A stretch of DNA of 64,000 nt from Tragulus kanchil. Taxonomy: Eukaryota; Chordata; Mammalia; Artiodactyla; Tragulidae. Position numbers and translations under genes: made by a program. Of the stretch, positions 12,866-25,210 are shown one piece after another. Location: positions 8,153,141-8,217,140 of the forward strand of contig JAIOJX010000025.1 of the NCBI GenBank assembly GCA_022376925.1, written 5' to 3'. Within the stretch, counting starts at the first letter, position 1; every line of letters begins with the position of its first letter. The notes below the pieces were generated by a model. That model did not search any database, was not told the origin of the DNA, and was given only the letters and a program-made list of their open reading frames with translations.

Positions 12866-13504
12866 TGTGAGAATGTTTTAAATTATGGATTTACTTTCCA
12901 TAGCTTTGGACCATTATTTCTTTAAAAATATTTTCTGTCCTTTTTTCTGGTATTTAAATATGTGTTAAATCACTAAGTCACTTTGATATCATCCAACAAA
13001 TCATTGAGTTTGTTTCTCTCTTTGTCCTGTCTTCTGATAGTTTCTCTAGGATAGTATGTTTAAGTTCATTGTCTTTGGTGTCTAATCTCTTGTTAAGCCC
13101 ATCTGATTGAATTTCTAAATTTCACATATTGTTTGAGTTGTAGAATTTCTGTTACAGGATTTTGATTCATTTTTATAGTTTTTTAAATAGTTTTCATCTT
13201 CATAGTTTCTGTTTCTGTTGGATTCCTTATTTGTCCCCTAATTGTGTTCAACTTGTCTTTTAAATCTTGAACATATGTGTAATAATTAAGTATATCACCT
13301 CTGTTTTTTTTTTTTTTTTTCCCCTCCTGTTTCTATTGAACTATTTTCCTTTGGGTTGTAGGTCACATTTTCCTATTTTTTCACATGCCTGATCAATTTT
13401 GGTTTATGCTGGACATTATTGATACTATGTTGTTGAGTTTTTGTGTTTTGTTGGCTTATTTTAGACAATGTTGAATTTCATTCTAGAATGGAATTAATCT
13501 GCTT

Positions 13505-13600
13505 GTGGGGAGATAGTGAATGATAGGGAAGCCTGACATGCTACCATCTGTGGGATTGTAAGGAGTCAAGACATGACTGAGCAACTGAACTGAATCTTTC
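13505..13600 (+). mobile_element. BovB/Bov-tA-type 3' fragment
   Basis: 'gggaagcctgacatgctacc' followed by 'gtcaagacatgactgagcaa' matches the conserved 3' segment shared by Bov-tA and BovB in ruminants. It is truncated on the left. Confidence 0.75.
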
Positions 13601-14880
13601 AAGGCTTGCTTTTAAGCTTTATTAGGGTAAGTTTAGAGTAGCCTTTACAATAGGACTAGTCCAACTTCTAAGGCATTTTCTAGGATTTCTGCGAAGTTCT
13701 AAAGTTGTTCAACAAGTTTCTCTACTCTGGCTTGTTGGAAATGGAGCTTCTTCTAATCTTGTGTAAGTTTCAGTGATTGTTTAGGTCAGTATACATCCTT
13801 TACTTGTTAGTTGCTGTTTGTCTAGTCATGTGGATTCTCATTCCTAAAATAGAAATAGCCTAGTATTCAGTCAAATAATGAATGAATGAATGAGTGAATG
13901 AATATTCTATACAGATTTCTGTACTTCCTTCTCTACTACTGTTACATTTCTGTATGTTGTGCCACAAATTTGTATCCCAGGCAAAGGAGACAATTGAAAG
14001 TCTATCAATTTTGATATCATTGTGGGGAAATGTCAGTTCAGTGATACTTTCCTTGAACTTAAAATTCTAGGCATAACCAGTATTTTTCACATAAATAGAA
14101 ACTATGTGAGGTCCCATTTCACATAATAGAGGACCAAAAAAACAACAGGTAAAATAAATATAACTGTGTCTCTTCTGAATGGCCAACAAAGTTGGTAGTC
14201 ATGAGAGTTGGTAACCATAGCTGTCTTCTTCCAGTATTTGTTGCATGTTCCCCTTTATCCTCTGCCGTTACTTTGGTAGAATTCTGGTGGTAGACTCCAA
14301 ATCTCAATTCTGTGGAATCTGAGGCTTTGGTGTTCTTACATTTTGGAAATTGGTAAAATGTCCCATTGATCAGTACAGTTGGAAAGGGAAAGCTAAATGC
14401 TGCCCCACTGAGCTTCCTGGGTTCCAAATAGTGTTACTTATTATGTACCAGCTGCCTATGTTCTTCAGCAGGAAATCAATGTCCTCTGGTCGTCAAAATC
14501 AGTTACTCTGCCAGTACAATATGTACTCATTGGTTCAACTGCATGAAAAGCCCCTAAGTGCCCAAAAGGTAGTCTAAGTTCCAATTTAATCAGTTTTATG
14601 GTAGAAGTTTATATTCTTGCCTCTTTGAACAGTAGTACCTTAAAATTGACTAAGCTAGGGTTTCATTCATGGAGGGTAAAAAAAAAAAAATCATGTGAGT
14701 CTTTTACAATAAAAATGAGATGCACTGTTTTTGCTTGTACTTCTTGACTGCTAGACCTATGTTCTCTGGCTCTGGGGGAGACTGTACCATATATTAACTG
14801 CTGATTTAATACAAGCAGAGTATCCTGCAGTTGATCCTCATAATATCATTTCCAAGTAGGTATTTTGACTGAATCTTCAA
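13601..14880. other. Unassigned non-coding sequence with (GAAT)n
   Basis: No gene recognised. A short (gaat)n tract lies at about 13,877-13,903. A 102-codon open frame on the minus strand at 14119-14427 has no clear family signature. It might belong to the degenerate retroviral remnant next to it, since it lies on the expected downstream side, but I cannot show this. Confidence 0.4.
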
Positions 14881-17140
14881 CAGGGCATTTCACTGTCTTA
14901 CCAAGCCAGCTGCTTCTGAATAATAGAGCCTGTGGTGAGTGAAATTCATGGGCTTGATCCTATTGCCACAGTTCTTTTGCCATAGACTGTATTCTTTGGT
15001 TGGAGGCAATGTTGTAATGGATAAGACATTCTATAAATCTACTAACAGTTGTGCTATACAACACGAGCATAAAAAGGAAATCTCTGTTTAGAACATCTGT
15101 CTATATTTCTAAGGACAAAATATTGTTCATACCATAGTAGGAAATGTCCTGTATAATCAATCCCAACTGGTTCCTTTCGGAAACTCAGCAGTGGCTTACT
15201 TTGGGGAGCTTGAGTACTCAACAGCAGCAATAGCCAAATTAGCATTCGTGAGTGAAAGACCATGTTGTTGGGTTCATACGTATCTCCATACTTGTTACCA
15301 TAGACATTTTTTTCATGGACTTGTTGAATAAGCACCTGGTTGGCCAAGGAAGGAGGCTGACTGGTGTCCTCGGGAAGGGTCACCATGTCCACCTGAATAA
15401 TGAGGGCCTTCTTTACAGAGGGACATTAGTATCTTCGTATCCATTTGAAGAGAGTCATTCACATATCTCTTCTCCAGAACTGCTTGTCCCTAATTTTACA
15501 TTTTCTTTTTCATATTCCCAGTCATCTGGCAAGCTCATTTGTCACGTTCCACAAGTCAGTCTCTTCTAGATCTAATCCTCTATCCATTTCGCCTTCAAAA
15601 TGAAATGAGCAGACAAATTTGAATAGGGTTGTTATTCTGAGATCATCCATTCTGGCTGACACCAACATCCAGTGCGGATCTGTTTGTGAAGCAGGCTCTT
15701 TTCTGTCTTGTAATATGGAATTCTTCAAGAAGCCACAGAAGTGAGCTGAGAGAGAGAAGTTAAACCAGGTACCGTGGAAACCTAAACTGCCTGTTCTGAA
15801 GTTGGCTTGTCCCTTTGGATCTCTTTAGGCCTTTTCACTTGCATTTTATAGTGAAATCCTACTGTGTTGCCCAGTATTATGTTTCAGTCCATCAGTTAAT
15901 AAGTAGTTAATGATGGGCAATTCAGGTTGCATAATTGTTTGGTATCCTGTAGGCAGACATTTGTCTCAACCAGGGCTTTGCTTTTAAATGGAGAATTATC
16001 AGCAGAGTAGGGTGTAGTCTTTTCTAAAACTATAGGATTGTGTGGTCTTTTTTGCCACAGTTCTTTTGCCATAGACTCTATTCTTTGGTTGGAGGCAATG
16101 TTGTAATGGATAAGACATTCTATAAATCTACTAACAGTTGTGCTATACAACACGAGCATAAAAAGGAAATCTCTGTTTAGAACATCTGTCTATATTTCTA
16201 AGGACAAAATATTGTTCATACCATAGTAGGAAATGTCCTGTATAATCAATCCCAACTGGTTCCTTTCGGAAACTCAGCAGTGGCTTACTTTGGGGAGCTT
16301 GAGTACTCAACAGCAGCAATAGCCAAATTAGCATTCGTGAGTGAAAGACCATGTTGTTGGGTTCATACGTATCTCCATACTTGTTACCATAGACATTTTT
16401 TTCATGGACTTGTTGAATAAGCACCTGGTTGGCCAAGGAAGGAGGCTGACTGGTGTCCTCGGAAGGGTCACCATGTCCACCTGAATAATGAGGGCCTTCT
16501 TTACAGAGGGACATTAGTATCTTCGTATCCATTTGAAGAGAGTCATTCACATATCTCTTCTCCAGAACTGCTTGTCCCTAATTTTACATTTTCTTTTTCA
16601 TATTCCCAGTCATCTGGCAAGCTCATTTGTCACGTTCCACAAGTCAGTCTCTTCTAGATCTAATCCTCTATCCATTTCGCCTTCAAAATGAAATGAGCAG
16701 ACAAATTTGAATAGGGTTGTTATTCTGAGATCATCCATTCTGGCTGACACCAACATCCAGTGCGGATCTGTTTGTGAAGCAGGCTCTTTTCTGTCTTGTA
16801 ATATGGAATTCTTCAAGAAGCCACAGAAGTGAGCTGAGAGAGAGAAGTTAAACCAGGTACCGTGGAAACCTAAACTGCCTGTTCTGAAGTTGGCTTGTCC
16901 CTTTGGATCTCTTTAGGCCTTTTCACTTGCATTTTATAGTGAAATCCTACTGTGTTGCCCAGTATTATGTTTCAGTCCATCAGTTAATAAGTAGTTAATG
17001 ATGGGCAATTCAGGTTGCATAATTGTTTGGTATCCTGTAGGCAGACATTTGTCTCAACCAGGGCTTTGCTTTTAAATGGAGAATTATCAGCAGAGTAGGG
17101 TGTAGTCTTTTCTAAAAACTATAGGATTGTGTGGTCATTT
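14880..17140 (-). pseudogene. ERV-L-like pol remnant (integrase region)
   Basis: On the minus strand, conceptual translation of 16550-16143, continuing in another frame toward 16040, resembles the integrase part of class III (ERV-L) endogenous retroviruses. It has a histidine-containing N-terminal segment, then a hydrophobic core-domain stretch, then a segment resembling the region after the second catalytic block. Frames are interrupted by frameshifts and stops and no functional protein is encoded. No LTR was identified. The same integrase segment recurs at 15392-15054 because of duplication pair 5. Assignment rests on remembered family features, so it is moderately confident. Confidence 0.6.
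14963..17136. repeat. False-duplication pair 5
   Basis: 14963-16047 is repeated at 16052-17136 (offset 1,089) with a 4-base spacer. One copy has 'ctcgggaaggg' and the other 'ctcggaaggg', which shifts a reading frame between otherwise identical copies. Confidence 0.97.
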
Positions 17141-19224
17141 TATTCCAGGGACTTTCTAGAGACTTTTAACAACATTTATATCATAGACACTTTGAATACC
17201 CAGTTGGTCTTCTGGGTCATAAATCTCTTGTGGCTGAAGAACTTGCATTGAAGCCTGGACCTGCCATGTAGCCCTTTGTTGCTGTGGACTGAAAACTGAC
17301 AACCTTAAGAATTACCCTCCAAAAATGGGTCAGAGTATTGTTAGTAGCATGCTTTAAAATTCCAGACCGTGCTTTGCACTTCTTTGTAGTTAGCCTTTCA
17401 AGACTTAGCATCTTGTCCTCCACTTCAGAGGAAACTCCTAACATTCAGGACACTACTGGACCCTTAGAAACTTCATTTTTTGTGACACATCCCTTCTTCT
17501 AGTGCATATTTGTCTAACTCGTGCGGTACTCCTACTTGTTACTTCTCAACAAATGCAGTAAGCATAACAGCACCCATGTAACTGATCAGCATGGTCTTCT
17601 CTGCAATAGTAAGATGATCATGTACTCTCCAGACTAATGAGGACAGAGAGAAGTAGAACTGGTAGATCTTTGGGTTGAGACAGTTCAGGTATTCTGTTGC
17701 CCATGTCATTTAAATGCAAATGGAAGCAGCTCAACCTTGTCAGTCAACTATACTCTCTGGAGACTATGTTCTCTTGAAGGGAGTCCTGAAAAGTGCTGTG
17801 AAGGTGGGATACAGGAAACTCTGTGACTCCTTTGGGACTCCTGAAAGGGAGTCAGGCTAGTATTTCATCAGGCTAAGTCCCCAGTCTGACTGATGAATAA
17901 CATTGGAATTTCAGAACTAGAGGATCCTTCAGGAGCATTATCTAATAACCCTCCAGGATATCTCAATAATTCCCATTCTTTAGTGAATGCCTTCCCACAT
18001 TAATATCTCTTCCAAAATGGCTTGGAGATATTTTAACAGTCTATATCTGTGGCCATATTACGGGATCCTTCTGTATATTATTCCAGAATAACGAATACTT
18101 GGGTTTGTTGTTATAGATGGGCAATTCAGGTTGCATAATTGTTTGGTATCCTGTAGGCAGACATTTGTCTCAACCAGGGCTTTGCTTTTAAATGGAGAAT
18201 TATCAGCAGAGTAGGGTGTAGTCTTTTCTAAAACTATAGGATTGTGTGGTCATTTTATTCCAGGGACTTTCTAGAGACTTTTAACAACATTTATATCATA
18301 GACACTTTGAATACCCAGTTGGTCTTCTGGGTCATAAATCTCTTGTGGCTGAAGAACTTGCATTGAAGCCTGGACCTGCCATGTAGCCCTTTGTTGCTGT
18401 GGACTGAAAACTGACAACCTTAAGAATTACCCTCCAAAAATGGGTCAGAGTATTGTTAGTAGCATGCTTTAAAATTCCAGACCGTGCTTTGCACTTCTTT
18501 GTAGTTAGCCTTTCAAGACTTAGCATCTTGTCCTCCACTTCAGAGGAAACTCCTAACATTCAGGACACTACTGGACCCTTAGAAACTTCATTTTTTGTGA
18601 CACATCCCTTCTTCTAGTGCATATTTGCCTTACTCGTGCGGTACTCCTACTTGTTACTTCTCAACAAATGCAGTAAGCATAACAGCACCCATGTAACTGA
18701 TCAGCATGGTCTTCTCTGAAATAGTAAGATGATCATGTACTCTCCAGACTAATGAGGACAGAGAGAAGTAGAACTGGTAGATCTTTGGGTTGAGACAGTT
18801 CAGGTATTCTGTTGCCCATGTCATTTAAATGCAAATGGAAGCAGCTCAACCTTGTCAGTCAACTATACTCTCTGGAGACTATGTTCTCTTGAAGGGAGTC
18901 CTGAAAAGTGCTGTGAAGGTGGGATACAGGAAACTCTGTGACTCCTTTGGGACTCCTGAAAGGGAGTCAGGCTAGTATTTCATCAGGCTAAGTCCCCAGT
19001 CTGACTGATGAATAACATTGGAATTTCAGAACTAGAGGATCCTTCAGGAGCATTATCTAATAACCCTCCAGGATATCTCAATAATTCCCATTCTTTAGTG
19101 AATGCCTTCCCACATTAATATCTCTTCCAAAATGGCTTGGAGATATTTTAACAGTCTATATCTGTGGCCATATTACAGGATCCTTCTTTATATTATTCCA
19201 GAATAACAAATACTTGGGTTTGTT
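17000..19224. repeat. False-duplication pair 6
   Basis: 17000-18109 is repeated at 18116-19224 with a 6-base spacer. Because it overlaps pair 5, one ~136-base block is present three times (15912-16047, 17000-17136, 18116-18250). Confidence 0.97.
17141..19215 (-). other. Possible upstream part of the ERV-L-like remnant or unassigned flank
   Basis: Short minus-strand frames (17444-17217, copied at 18559-18332) lie on the side where earlier pol sequence would be expected. I see no diagnostic motif, so this is a positional inference only. The stretch ends at the IL2 3' end. Confidence 0.3.
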
Positions 19225-19238
19225 TTTAATTCATTAAC

Positions 19239-19244
19239 TTTATT
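19239..19244 (-). terminator. IL2 poly(A) signal (AATAAA), copy 2
   Basis: Minus-strand AATAAA within 'ttatttaataaagttaatg', at the position equivalent to the known mammalian IL2 poly(A) signal after the AU-rich 3'UTR. A second AATAAA-like site lies a few bases upstream at 19252-19257. The duplicated counterpart is at 20342-20347. Confidence 0.85.
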
Positions 19245-19500
19245 AAATAATTTTATTAACTACATAGACATTATCTTTAACAATTCAATACAAAAATAAA
19301 TACTCTTAAGATAAATAATTTAAGTGATTTTTTTTAGAGCCCGTAGGGCTTACAAAAAGAATCTTAAAAGATCCATATTTATCATCTTAAGACTAATAGT
19401 TACAAAAGATAGGAAATCATATATCAAAAAATAAATATAAATTTTAAATATTTAAATAAATAGAAAGCCTGATACATTTAAAATGAGAGGCCCTTAATTA
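19245..19500 (-). promoter_or_regulatory. IL2 3'UTR with AU-rich instability elements
   Basis: The minus strand contains several ATTTA pentamers, for example in 'ctatttatttaaatattt', 'atatttatttt' and 'gtatttattttt'. These elements are known to drive rapid decay of cytokine mRNAs, including IL2. The segment 'gtaagccctacgggctct' is also conserved with other mammalian IL2 3'UTRs. Duplicate at about 20348-20603. Confidence 0.85.
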
Positions 19501-19611
19501 TCAAGTCATTGTTGAGTAGACGCTTTGACAAAATGTAATCCACGTGTTTAGAAATTCTCCAGCAGATACTGTCATATCATTATATTCACAAGTGAATCCT
19601 GTTTTGGATCC
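19501..19611 (-). CDS. IL2: IL2 exon 4, second (probably artefactual) copy
   Basis: Identical coding sequence to 20604-20714: 36 codons plus TGA, preceded by the acceptor 'tatag'. It lies in the first unit of duplication pair 7. On the minus strand this copy comes after a complete exon 4 with its own stop and poly(A) signal, so it would not be needed for a normal transcript. I consider it redundant. Which of the two copies is the true sequence cannot be told from the window. Confidence 0.93.
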   Translation of the reverse strand, partial: GSKTGFTCEYNDMTVSAGEFLNTWITFCQSVYSTMT

Positions 19612-20341
19612 CTATAAAAGAAAACATTTCAGTTTTGTTTCAGTTCAGGGTAGCTTGCCTTATATATTTGTTTTTTGTTGAAGTGTTTATATAGAGCTGT
19701 GGCCTTTATTTTGAAGTATATTAAACATATTAACATTCACATTTTCTTGAAATGACCAGAATTAGGTGCCTAAATTGTATGTTATGCTATTCAGATAGTG
19801 ACATATAAGCTGAAATTTTCCTCATGTGTTAATTCTGTTATTCTCAATGAACACAGGATTTTTCCCCTAAATTTTGTACAATAAACATTTTAAAGCAGTT
19901 TGCAAATATATTATTAATGAATCTTTGGGTTGAGACAGTGTGATCCCAAAAACCTTGTCAGTCAACTATACTCTCTGGAGACTATGTTCTCTTGAAGGGA
20001 GTCCTGAAAAGTGCTGAGAAGGTGGGATACAGGAAACTCTGTGACTCCTTTGGGACCCCCGAAAGGGAGTCAGGCTAGTATTTCATCAGGCTAAGTCCCC
20101 AGTCTGACTGATGAATAACATTGGAATTTCAGAACTAGAGGATCCTTCAGGAGCATTATCTAATAACCCTCCAGGATATCTCAATAATTCCCATTCTTTA
20201 GTGAATGCCTTCCCACATTAATATCTCTTCCAAAATGGCTTGGAGATATTTTAACAGTCTATATCTGTGGCCATATTACAGGATCCTTCTTTATATTATT
20301 CCAGAATAACAAATACTTGGGTTTGTTTTTAATTCATTAAC

Positions 20342-20347
20342 TTTATT
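20342..20347 (-). terminator. IL2 poly(A) signal (AATAAA), copy 1
   Basis: Same AATAAA context as at 19239-19244, located ~260 bases past the stop codon of the exon 4 copy at 20604-20714. Confidence 0.85.
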
Positions 20348-20603
20348 AAATAATTTTATTAACTACATAGACATTATCTTTAACAATTCAATACAAAAAT
20401 AAATACTCTTAAGATAAATAATTTAAGTGATTTTTTTTAGAGCCCGTAGGGCTTACAAAAAGAATCTTAAAAGATCCATATTTATCATCTTAAGACTAAT
20501 AGTTACAAAAGATAGGAAATCATATATCAAAAAATAAATATAAATTTTAAATATTTAAATAAATAGAAAGCCTGATACATTTAAAATGAGAGGCCCTTAA
20601 TTA

Positions 20604-20714
20604 TCAAGTCATTGTTGAGTAGACGCTTTGACAAAATGTAATCCACGTGTTTAGAAATTCTCCAGCAGATACTGTCATATCATTATATTCACAAGTGAAT
20701 CCTGTTTTGGATCC
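20604..20714 (-). CDS. IL2: IL2 exon 4 (C-terminal helix D region and stop)
   Basis: Codes residues 119-154 (starts [12 protein letters not shown], ends [10 protein letters not shown]) and TGA. The acceptor is 'tatag' followed by 'ggatcc'. C126 is the expected disulfide partner of C78 (human mature C58-C105). C146 matches the free cysteine (human C125), and Q147 matches the common-gamma contact (human Q126). Unusual residues compared with related proteins are N129, M131, G136 and T141 (usually K in 'NKW'). This is the first exon 4 met downstream of exon 3 on the minus strand. An identical copy lies 1,103 bp further along. Confidence 0.95.
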   Translation of the reverse strand, partial: GSKTGFTCEYNDMTVSAGEFLNTWITFCQSVYSTMT

Positions 20715-20780
20715 CTATAAAAGAAAACATTTCAGTTTTGTTTCAGTTCAGGGTAGCTTGCCTTATATATTTGTTTTTTG

Positions 20781-23044
20781 TTGAAGTGTTTATATAGAGC
20801 TGTGGCCTTTATTTTGAAGTATATTAAACATATTAACATTCACATTTTCTTGAAATGACCAAAATTAGGTGCCTAAATTGTATGTTATGCTATTCAGATA
20901 GTGACATATAAGCTGAAATTTTCCTCATGTGTTAATTCTGTTATTCTCAATGAACACAGGATTTTTCCCCTAAATTTTGTACAATAAACATTTTAAAGCA
21001 GTTTTAGACAAATATATTATTAAATGATACATGCAGAATTAAAGGTGTTAAATCTCTTTTCCTCTGGGAATGTAATTGAATCTATATCTGAATATAGGTT
21101 ACATGTATACAGTGATAAGCACATTATATTTTCTTCATTTCTAAACCTTAAACCGCCTTTTGTTCTGCTTGCGGAAATCTCCATATTTTCCACAAAGCAA
21201 AATAAAGCCAGCTTAGAGTAAGAAAGCTTTTGTATGTGGGACATTTTTCATAAATATTCATCCCACTCTCACCCCACCTCAATATCAATGCAGGTAAATT
21301 TCCCAATTTTTAGAAATCTAAAAATCAGACATTCTGTGGACTAACTTTTTAGAAATTAACCTCTTTTGCTGATAAAAGCTATTTTGATTGAAAGGCTAAG
21401 AAGAAAATATTTTGATAATAGCAGGATTAAAGAGGGGACTTTTCATGTTTGAAGTAAATATGAGAACATAAATCAAGTGAGATAAATTTAAACAAACTAT
21501 TGTAGTATTATATGCCCTCTAACATATAGTTATTTAAATATTTTAACATCTCTTGGAGGTTTAGATTTTTTAAATATCTTGCTTTGTCTGATTTTCATGT
21601 AATTTTATGTTAATTTTGCATCTAGAATTTAGAATGAGTTTTTCTGATGTTAGTCAAGAATTTTAGAGCAAAATTCTTGAAATAAATGATAAATGGAATC
21701 TACCAATGGGTATATGATATCGATCTCAATGTCTTTTATTAAATGCAAAGAGATAGTATACTAATAAATGGGTTCTGATTTGGAAGCAACTGGAGTTACA
21801 TATTTTCAGTAACTTCTTTTGCTATAATTTAACTTCTGCTGCTTATTTAGGATATCAATTAATGAATTTTGTACTTTGGCAGATGGATGAGGAAACAGAG
21901 CCACGAATGTTTTTTTGAAGTGTTTATATAGAGCTGTGGCCTTTATTTTGAAGTATATTAAACATATTAACATTCACATTTTCTTGAAATGACCAGAATT
22001 AGGTGCCTAAATTGTATGTTATGCTATTCAGATAGTGACATATAAGCTGAAATTTTCCTCATGTGTTAATTCTGTTATTCTCAATGAACACAGGATTTTT
22101 CCCCTAAATTTTGTACAATAAACATTTTAAAGCAGTTTTAGATAAATATATTATTAAATGATACATGCAGAATTAAAGGTGTTAAATCTCTTTTCCTCTG
22201 GGAATGTAATTGAATCTATATCTGAATATAGGTTACATGTATACAGTGATAAGCACATTATATTTTCTTCATTTCTAAACCTTAAACCGCCTTTTGTTCT
22301 GCTTGCGGAAATCTCCATATTTTCCACAAAGCAAAATAAAGCCAGCTTAGAGTAAGAAAGCTTTTGTATGTGGGACATTTTTCATAAATATTCATCCCAC
22401 TCTCACCCCACCTCAATATCAATGCAGGTAAATTTCCCAATTTTTAGAAATCTAAAAATCAGACATTCTGTGGACTAACTTTTTAGAAATTAACCTCTTT
22501 TGCTGATAAAAGCTATTTTGATTGAAAGGCTAAGAAGAAAATATTTTGATAATAGCAGGATTAAAGAGGGGACTTTTCATGTTTGAAGTAAATATGAGAA
22601 CATAAATCAAGTGAGATAAATTTAAACAAACTATTGTAGTATTATATGCCCTCTAACATATAGTTATTTAAATATTTTAACATCTCTTGGAGGTTTAGAT
22701 TTTTTAAATATCTTGCTTTGTCTGATTTTCATGTAATTTTATGTTAATTTTGCATCTAGAATTTAGAATGAGTTTTTCTGATGTTAGTCAAGAATTTTAG
22801 AGCAAAATTCTTGAAATAAATGATAAATGGAATCTACCAATGGGTATATGATATCGATCTCAATGTCTTTTATTAAATGCAAAGAGATAGTATACTAATA
22901 AATGGGTTCTGATTTGGAAGCAACTGGAGTTACATATTTTCAGTAACTTCTTTTTGCTATAATTTAACTTCTGCTGCTTATTTAGGATATCAATTAATGA
23001 ATTTTGTACTTTGGCAGATGGATGAGGAAACAGAGCCACGAATG
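20781..23044. repeat. False-duplication pair 8 (IL2 intron 3)
   Basis: 20781-21909 is repeated at 21915-23044 (offset ~1,134) with a 5-base spacer of Ts. It lies entirely in IL2 intron 3. Confidence 0.97.
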
Positions 23045-24894
23045 CCTCACTTCACGCAAGTTCCTTGTATATTTCATGCTTCCTATGCATTTAAAAATTC
23101 TTAAGGTCCTGAAAGTATTACCTCTAAATAAAAAGTTAGTTATCTAAATAAAAGTTAATTTTCCATTGGCCATTTTATTGATTGCCTTTTCTAAAGGCAA
23201 ATCTGTTAGTTCTACCAAATGATAGGAAAACTCTCGTAAGTCGTTCAGGTAATCAGATTTAGCTATTCTTGAAGACGATCTGAAGAAATTAAAAAATATA
23301 GTAAGTTCCCTACATCCAAGTATGTTCTGTTCCAAGAGCAGGTTTGTAAGTCGAACTTTTTCACAAGTTCAACAAAGTTAGCCTGGGTACCTGACTAACA
23401 CAGTTGGCTATATACCACTGCTTTTACACTTGCTTTTCTAGACATCCTGGGCTTGAAACAAAGATATACTACTGTAATCCCTAAATACTGTATGATAAGC
23501 ACAGGCATTTGTAGAGGATGCAAGCAAGTGACAATATATGCCAGACATGTGAACTAACTTATGAGATTGGACATGTGAACACACATTCACATATTTGAAA
23601 GTTCGCAACTTAAGGGTTCTTATGTAGATGACTTACTGTATATAATGAAATCTGTCTGCTTCCTGTGAAATTCAGTTCAGTGTTGGCTCCCAATCCCAGT
23701 TTTGTATTAATGGGGGTGTATCAAGGGGCTTATTCCCGAGTAGATGGTAAGTGAAAGCCTCTCATTATATGCCCTCTAACATATAGTTATTTAAATATTT
23801 TAACATCTCTTGGAGGTTTAGATTTTTTAAATATCTTGCTTTGTCTGATTTTCATGTAATTTTATGTTAATTTTGCATCTAGAATTTAGAATGAGTTTTT
23901 CTGATGTTAGTCAAGAATTTTAGAGCAAAATTCTTGAAATAAATGATAAATGGAATCTACCAATGGGTATATGATATCGATCTCAATGTCTTTTATTAAA
24001 TGCAAAGAGATAGTATACTAATAAATGGGTTCTGATTTGGAAGCAACTGGAGTTACATATTTTCAGTAACTTCTTTTGCTATAATTTAACTTCTGCTGCT
24101 TATTTAGGATATCAATTAATGAATTTTGTACTTTGGCAGATGGATGAGGAAACAGAGCCACGAATGCCTCACTTCACGCAAGTTCCTTGTATATTTCATG
24201 CTTCCTATGCATTTAAAAATTCTTAAGGTCCTGAAAGTATTACCTCTAAATAAAAAGTTAGTTATCTAAATAAAAGTTAATTTTCCATTGGCCATTTTAT
24301 TGATTGCCTTTTCTAAAGGCAAATCTGTTAGTTCTACCAAATGATAGGAAAACTCTCGTAAGTCGTTCAGGTAATCAGATTTAGCTATTCTTGAAGACGA
24401 TCTGAAGAAATTAAAAAATATAGTAAGTTCCCTACATCCAAGTATGTTCTGTTCCAAGAGCAGGTTTGTAAGTCGAACTTTTTCACAAGTTCAACAAAGT
24501 TAGCCTGGGTACCTGACTAACACAGTTGGCTATATACCACTGCTTTTACACTTGCTTTTCTAGACATCCTGGGCTTGAAACAAAGATATACTACTGTAAT
24601 CCCTAAATACTGTATGATAAGCACAGGCATTTGTAGAGGATGCAAGCAAGTGACAATATATGCCAGACATGTGAACTAACTTATGAGATTGGACATGTGA
24701 ACACACATTCACATATTTGAAAGTTCGCAACTTAAGGGTTCTTATGTAGATGACTTACTGTATATAATGAAATCTGTCTGCTTCCTGTGAAATTCAGTTC
24801 AGTGTTGGCTCCCAATCCCAGTTTTGTATTAATGTGAGGGGTGGCAGAGTGTATCAGTAGGGGCTTATTCCTGAGTAGATGGTAAGTGAAAGCC
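22641..24894. repeat. False-duplication pair 9 (IL2 intron 3)
   Basis: 22641-23763 is repeated at 23764-24894. The end of the first unit is degraded ('tgggggtgtatcaaggggct' against a longer 'gtgaggggtggcagagtgta...' version in the second), again matching a poor contig end. A T-run near 22950 differs by one base. Confidence 0.97.
23299..23640. mobile_element. Tigger/TcMar-type DNA transposon fossil
   Basis: A ~340-bp element bounded by imperfect inverted ends: left 'tagtaagttccctacat', right 'atgtagatgacttactgta', each next to TA as expected for TcMar insertion. Internal text such as 'gtaagtcgaactttttcaca' and 'gaaagttcgcaacttaaggg' matches an ancient non-autonomous mammalian family. The full second copy (24421-24762) and third right end (about 25856-25911) come from duplication pairs 9 and 10. 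Lies in IL2 intron 3. Confidence 0.65.
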
Positions 24895-25063
24895 CTCTAG
24901 CTTATACTTCCCAGATCCACAATTTGTCACTGAACAAAAAAAATGACTTATGTTCACAATGGACTTAAAATGCATGAGTACTTTACAAACACCAAAAATG
25001 TCATGCCATTTTAAAAGGCCCTTCCATTTATTTTATTTCCAGGAAAACAAAATAATATCTTAC

Positions 25064-25210
25064 CTGTAGTTCCAAAACTACTCTTTCGATATTGTTCATT
25101 AAATCTTTGATAGTGCTCGTGTTCAGGTTTTCGTTCAGAAGTATAGTCAGCACTTCCTCCAGGTGTTTGAGTTCTTCTACTAGACACTTAAGATGTTTCA
25201 ATTCTTTAGT
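25064..25210 (-). CDS. IL2: IL2 exon 3, second (probably artefactual) copy
   Basis: Identical to 26213-26359, including the acceptor (ACCCAAG) and donor (GTAAG). At 147 bp it is a whole number of codons, so splicing both copies would give an in-frame but incorrect 203-residue product. That is a trap for automated annotation. I treat this copy as redundant. Either one could be the true sequence. Confidence 0.93.

Larger units (their letters stand above)
10950..13505 (-). mobile_element. L1 LINE fragment (ORF2 region), antisense, with two SINE insertions
   Basis: The plus strand reads as antisense L1 ORF2, for example 'ggttttgctggcctaacaga' near 12,050 and the antisense reverse-transcriptase text around 11,450-11,700. 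L1-like antisense text resumes after each SINE and ends near 13,505. No intact reading frame remains. Confidence 0.75.
18781..21027. repeat. False-duplication pair 7 (duplicates IL2 exon 4 and 3'UTR)
   Basis: 18781-19920 is repeated at 19921-21027. The second copy starts with scrambled sequence ('tgtgatcccaaaa' replacing ~45 bases after 'gagacag'), and the first copy ends with a damaged version of 21001-21027. Both junction sides are degraded, typical of contig ends. The unit carries IL2 exon 4, the whole 3'UTR and the poly(A) signal. Confidence 0.97.

Noticed and set aside
13877..13903. Short (GAAT)n array as a CRISPR-like or functional repeat
   Set aside because: Simple tetranucleotide slippage repeat in a mammalian genome, with no spacers.
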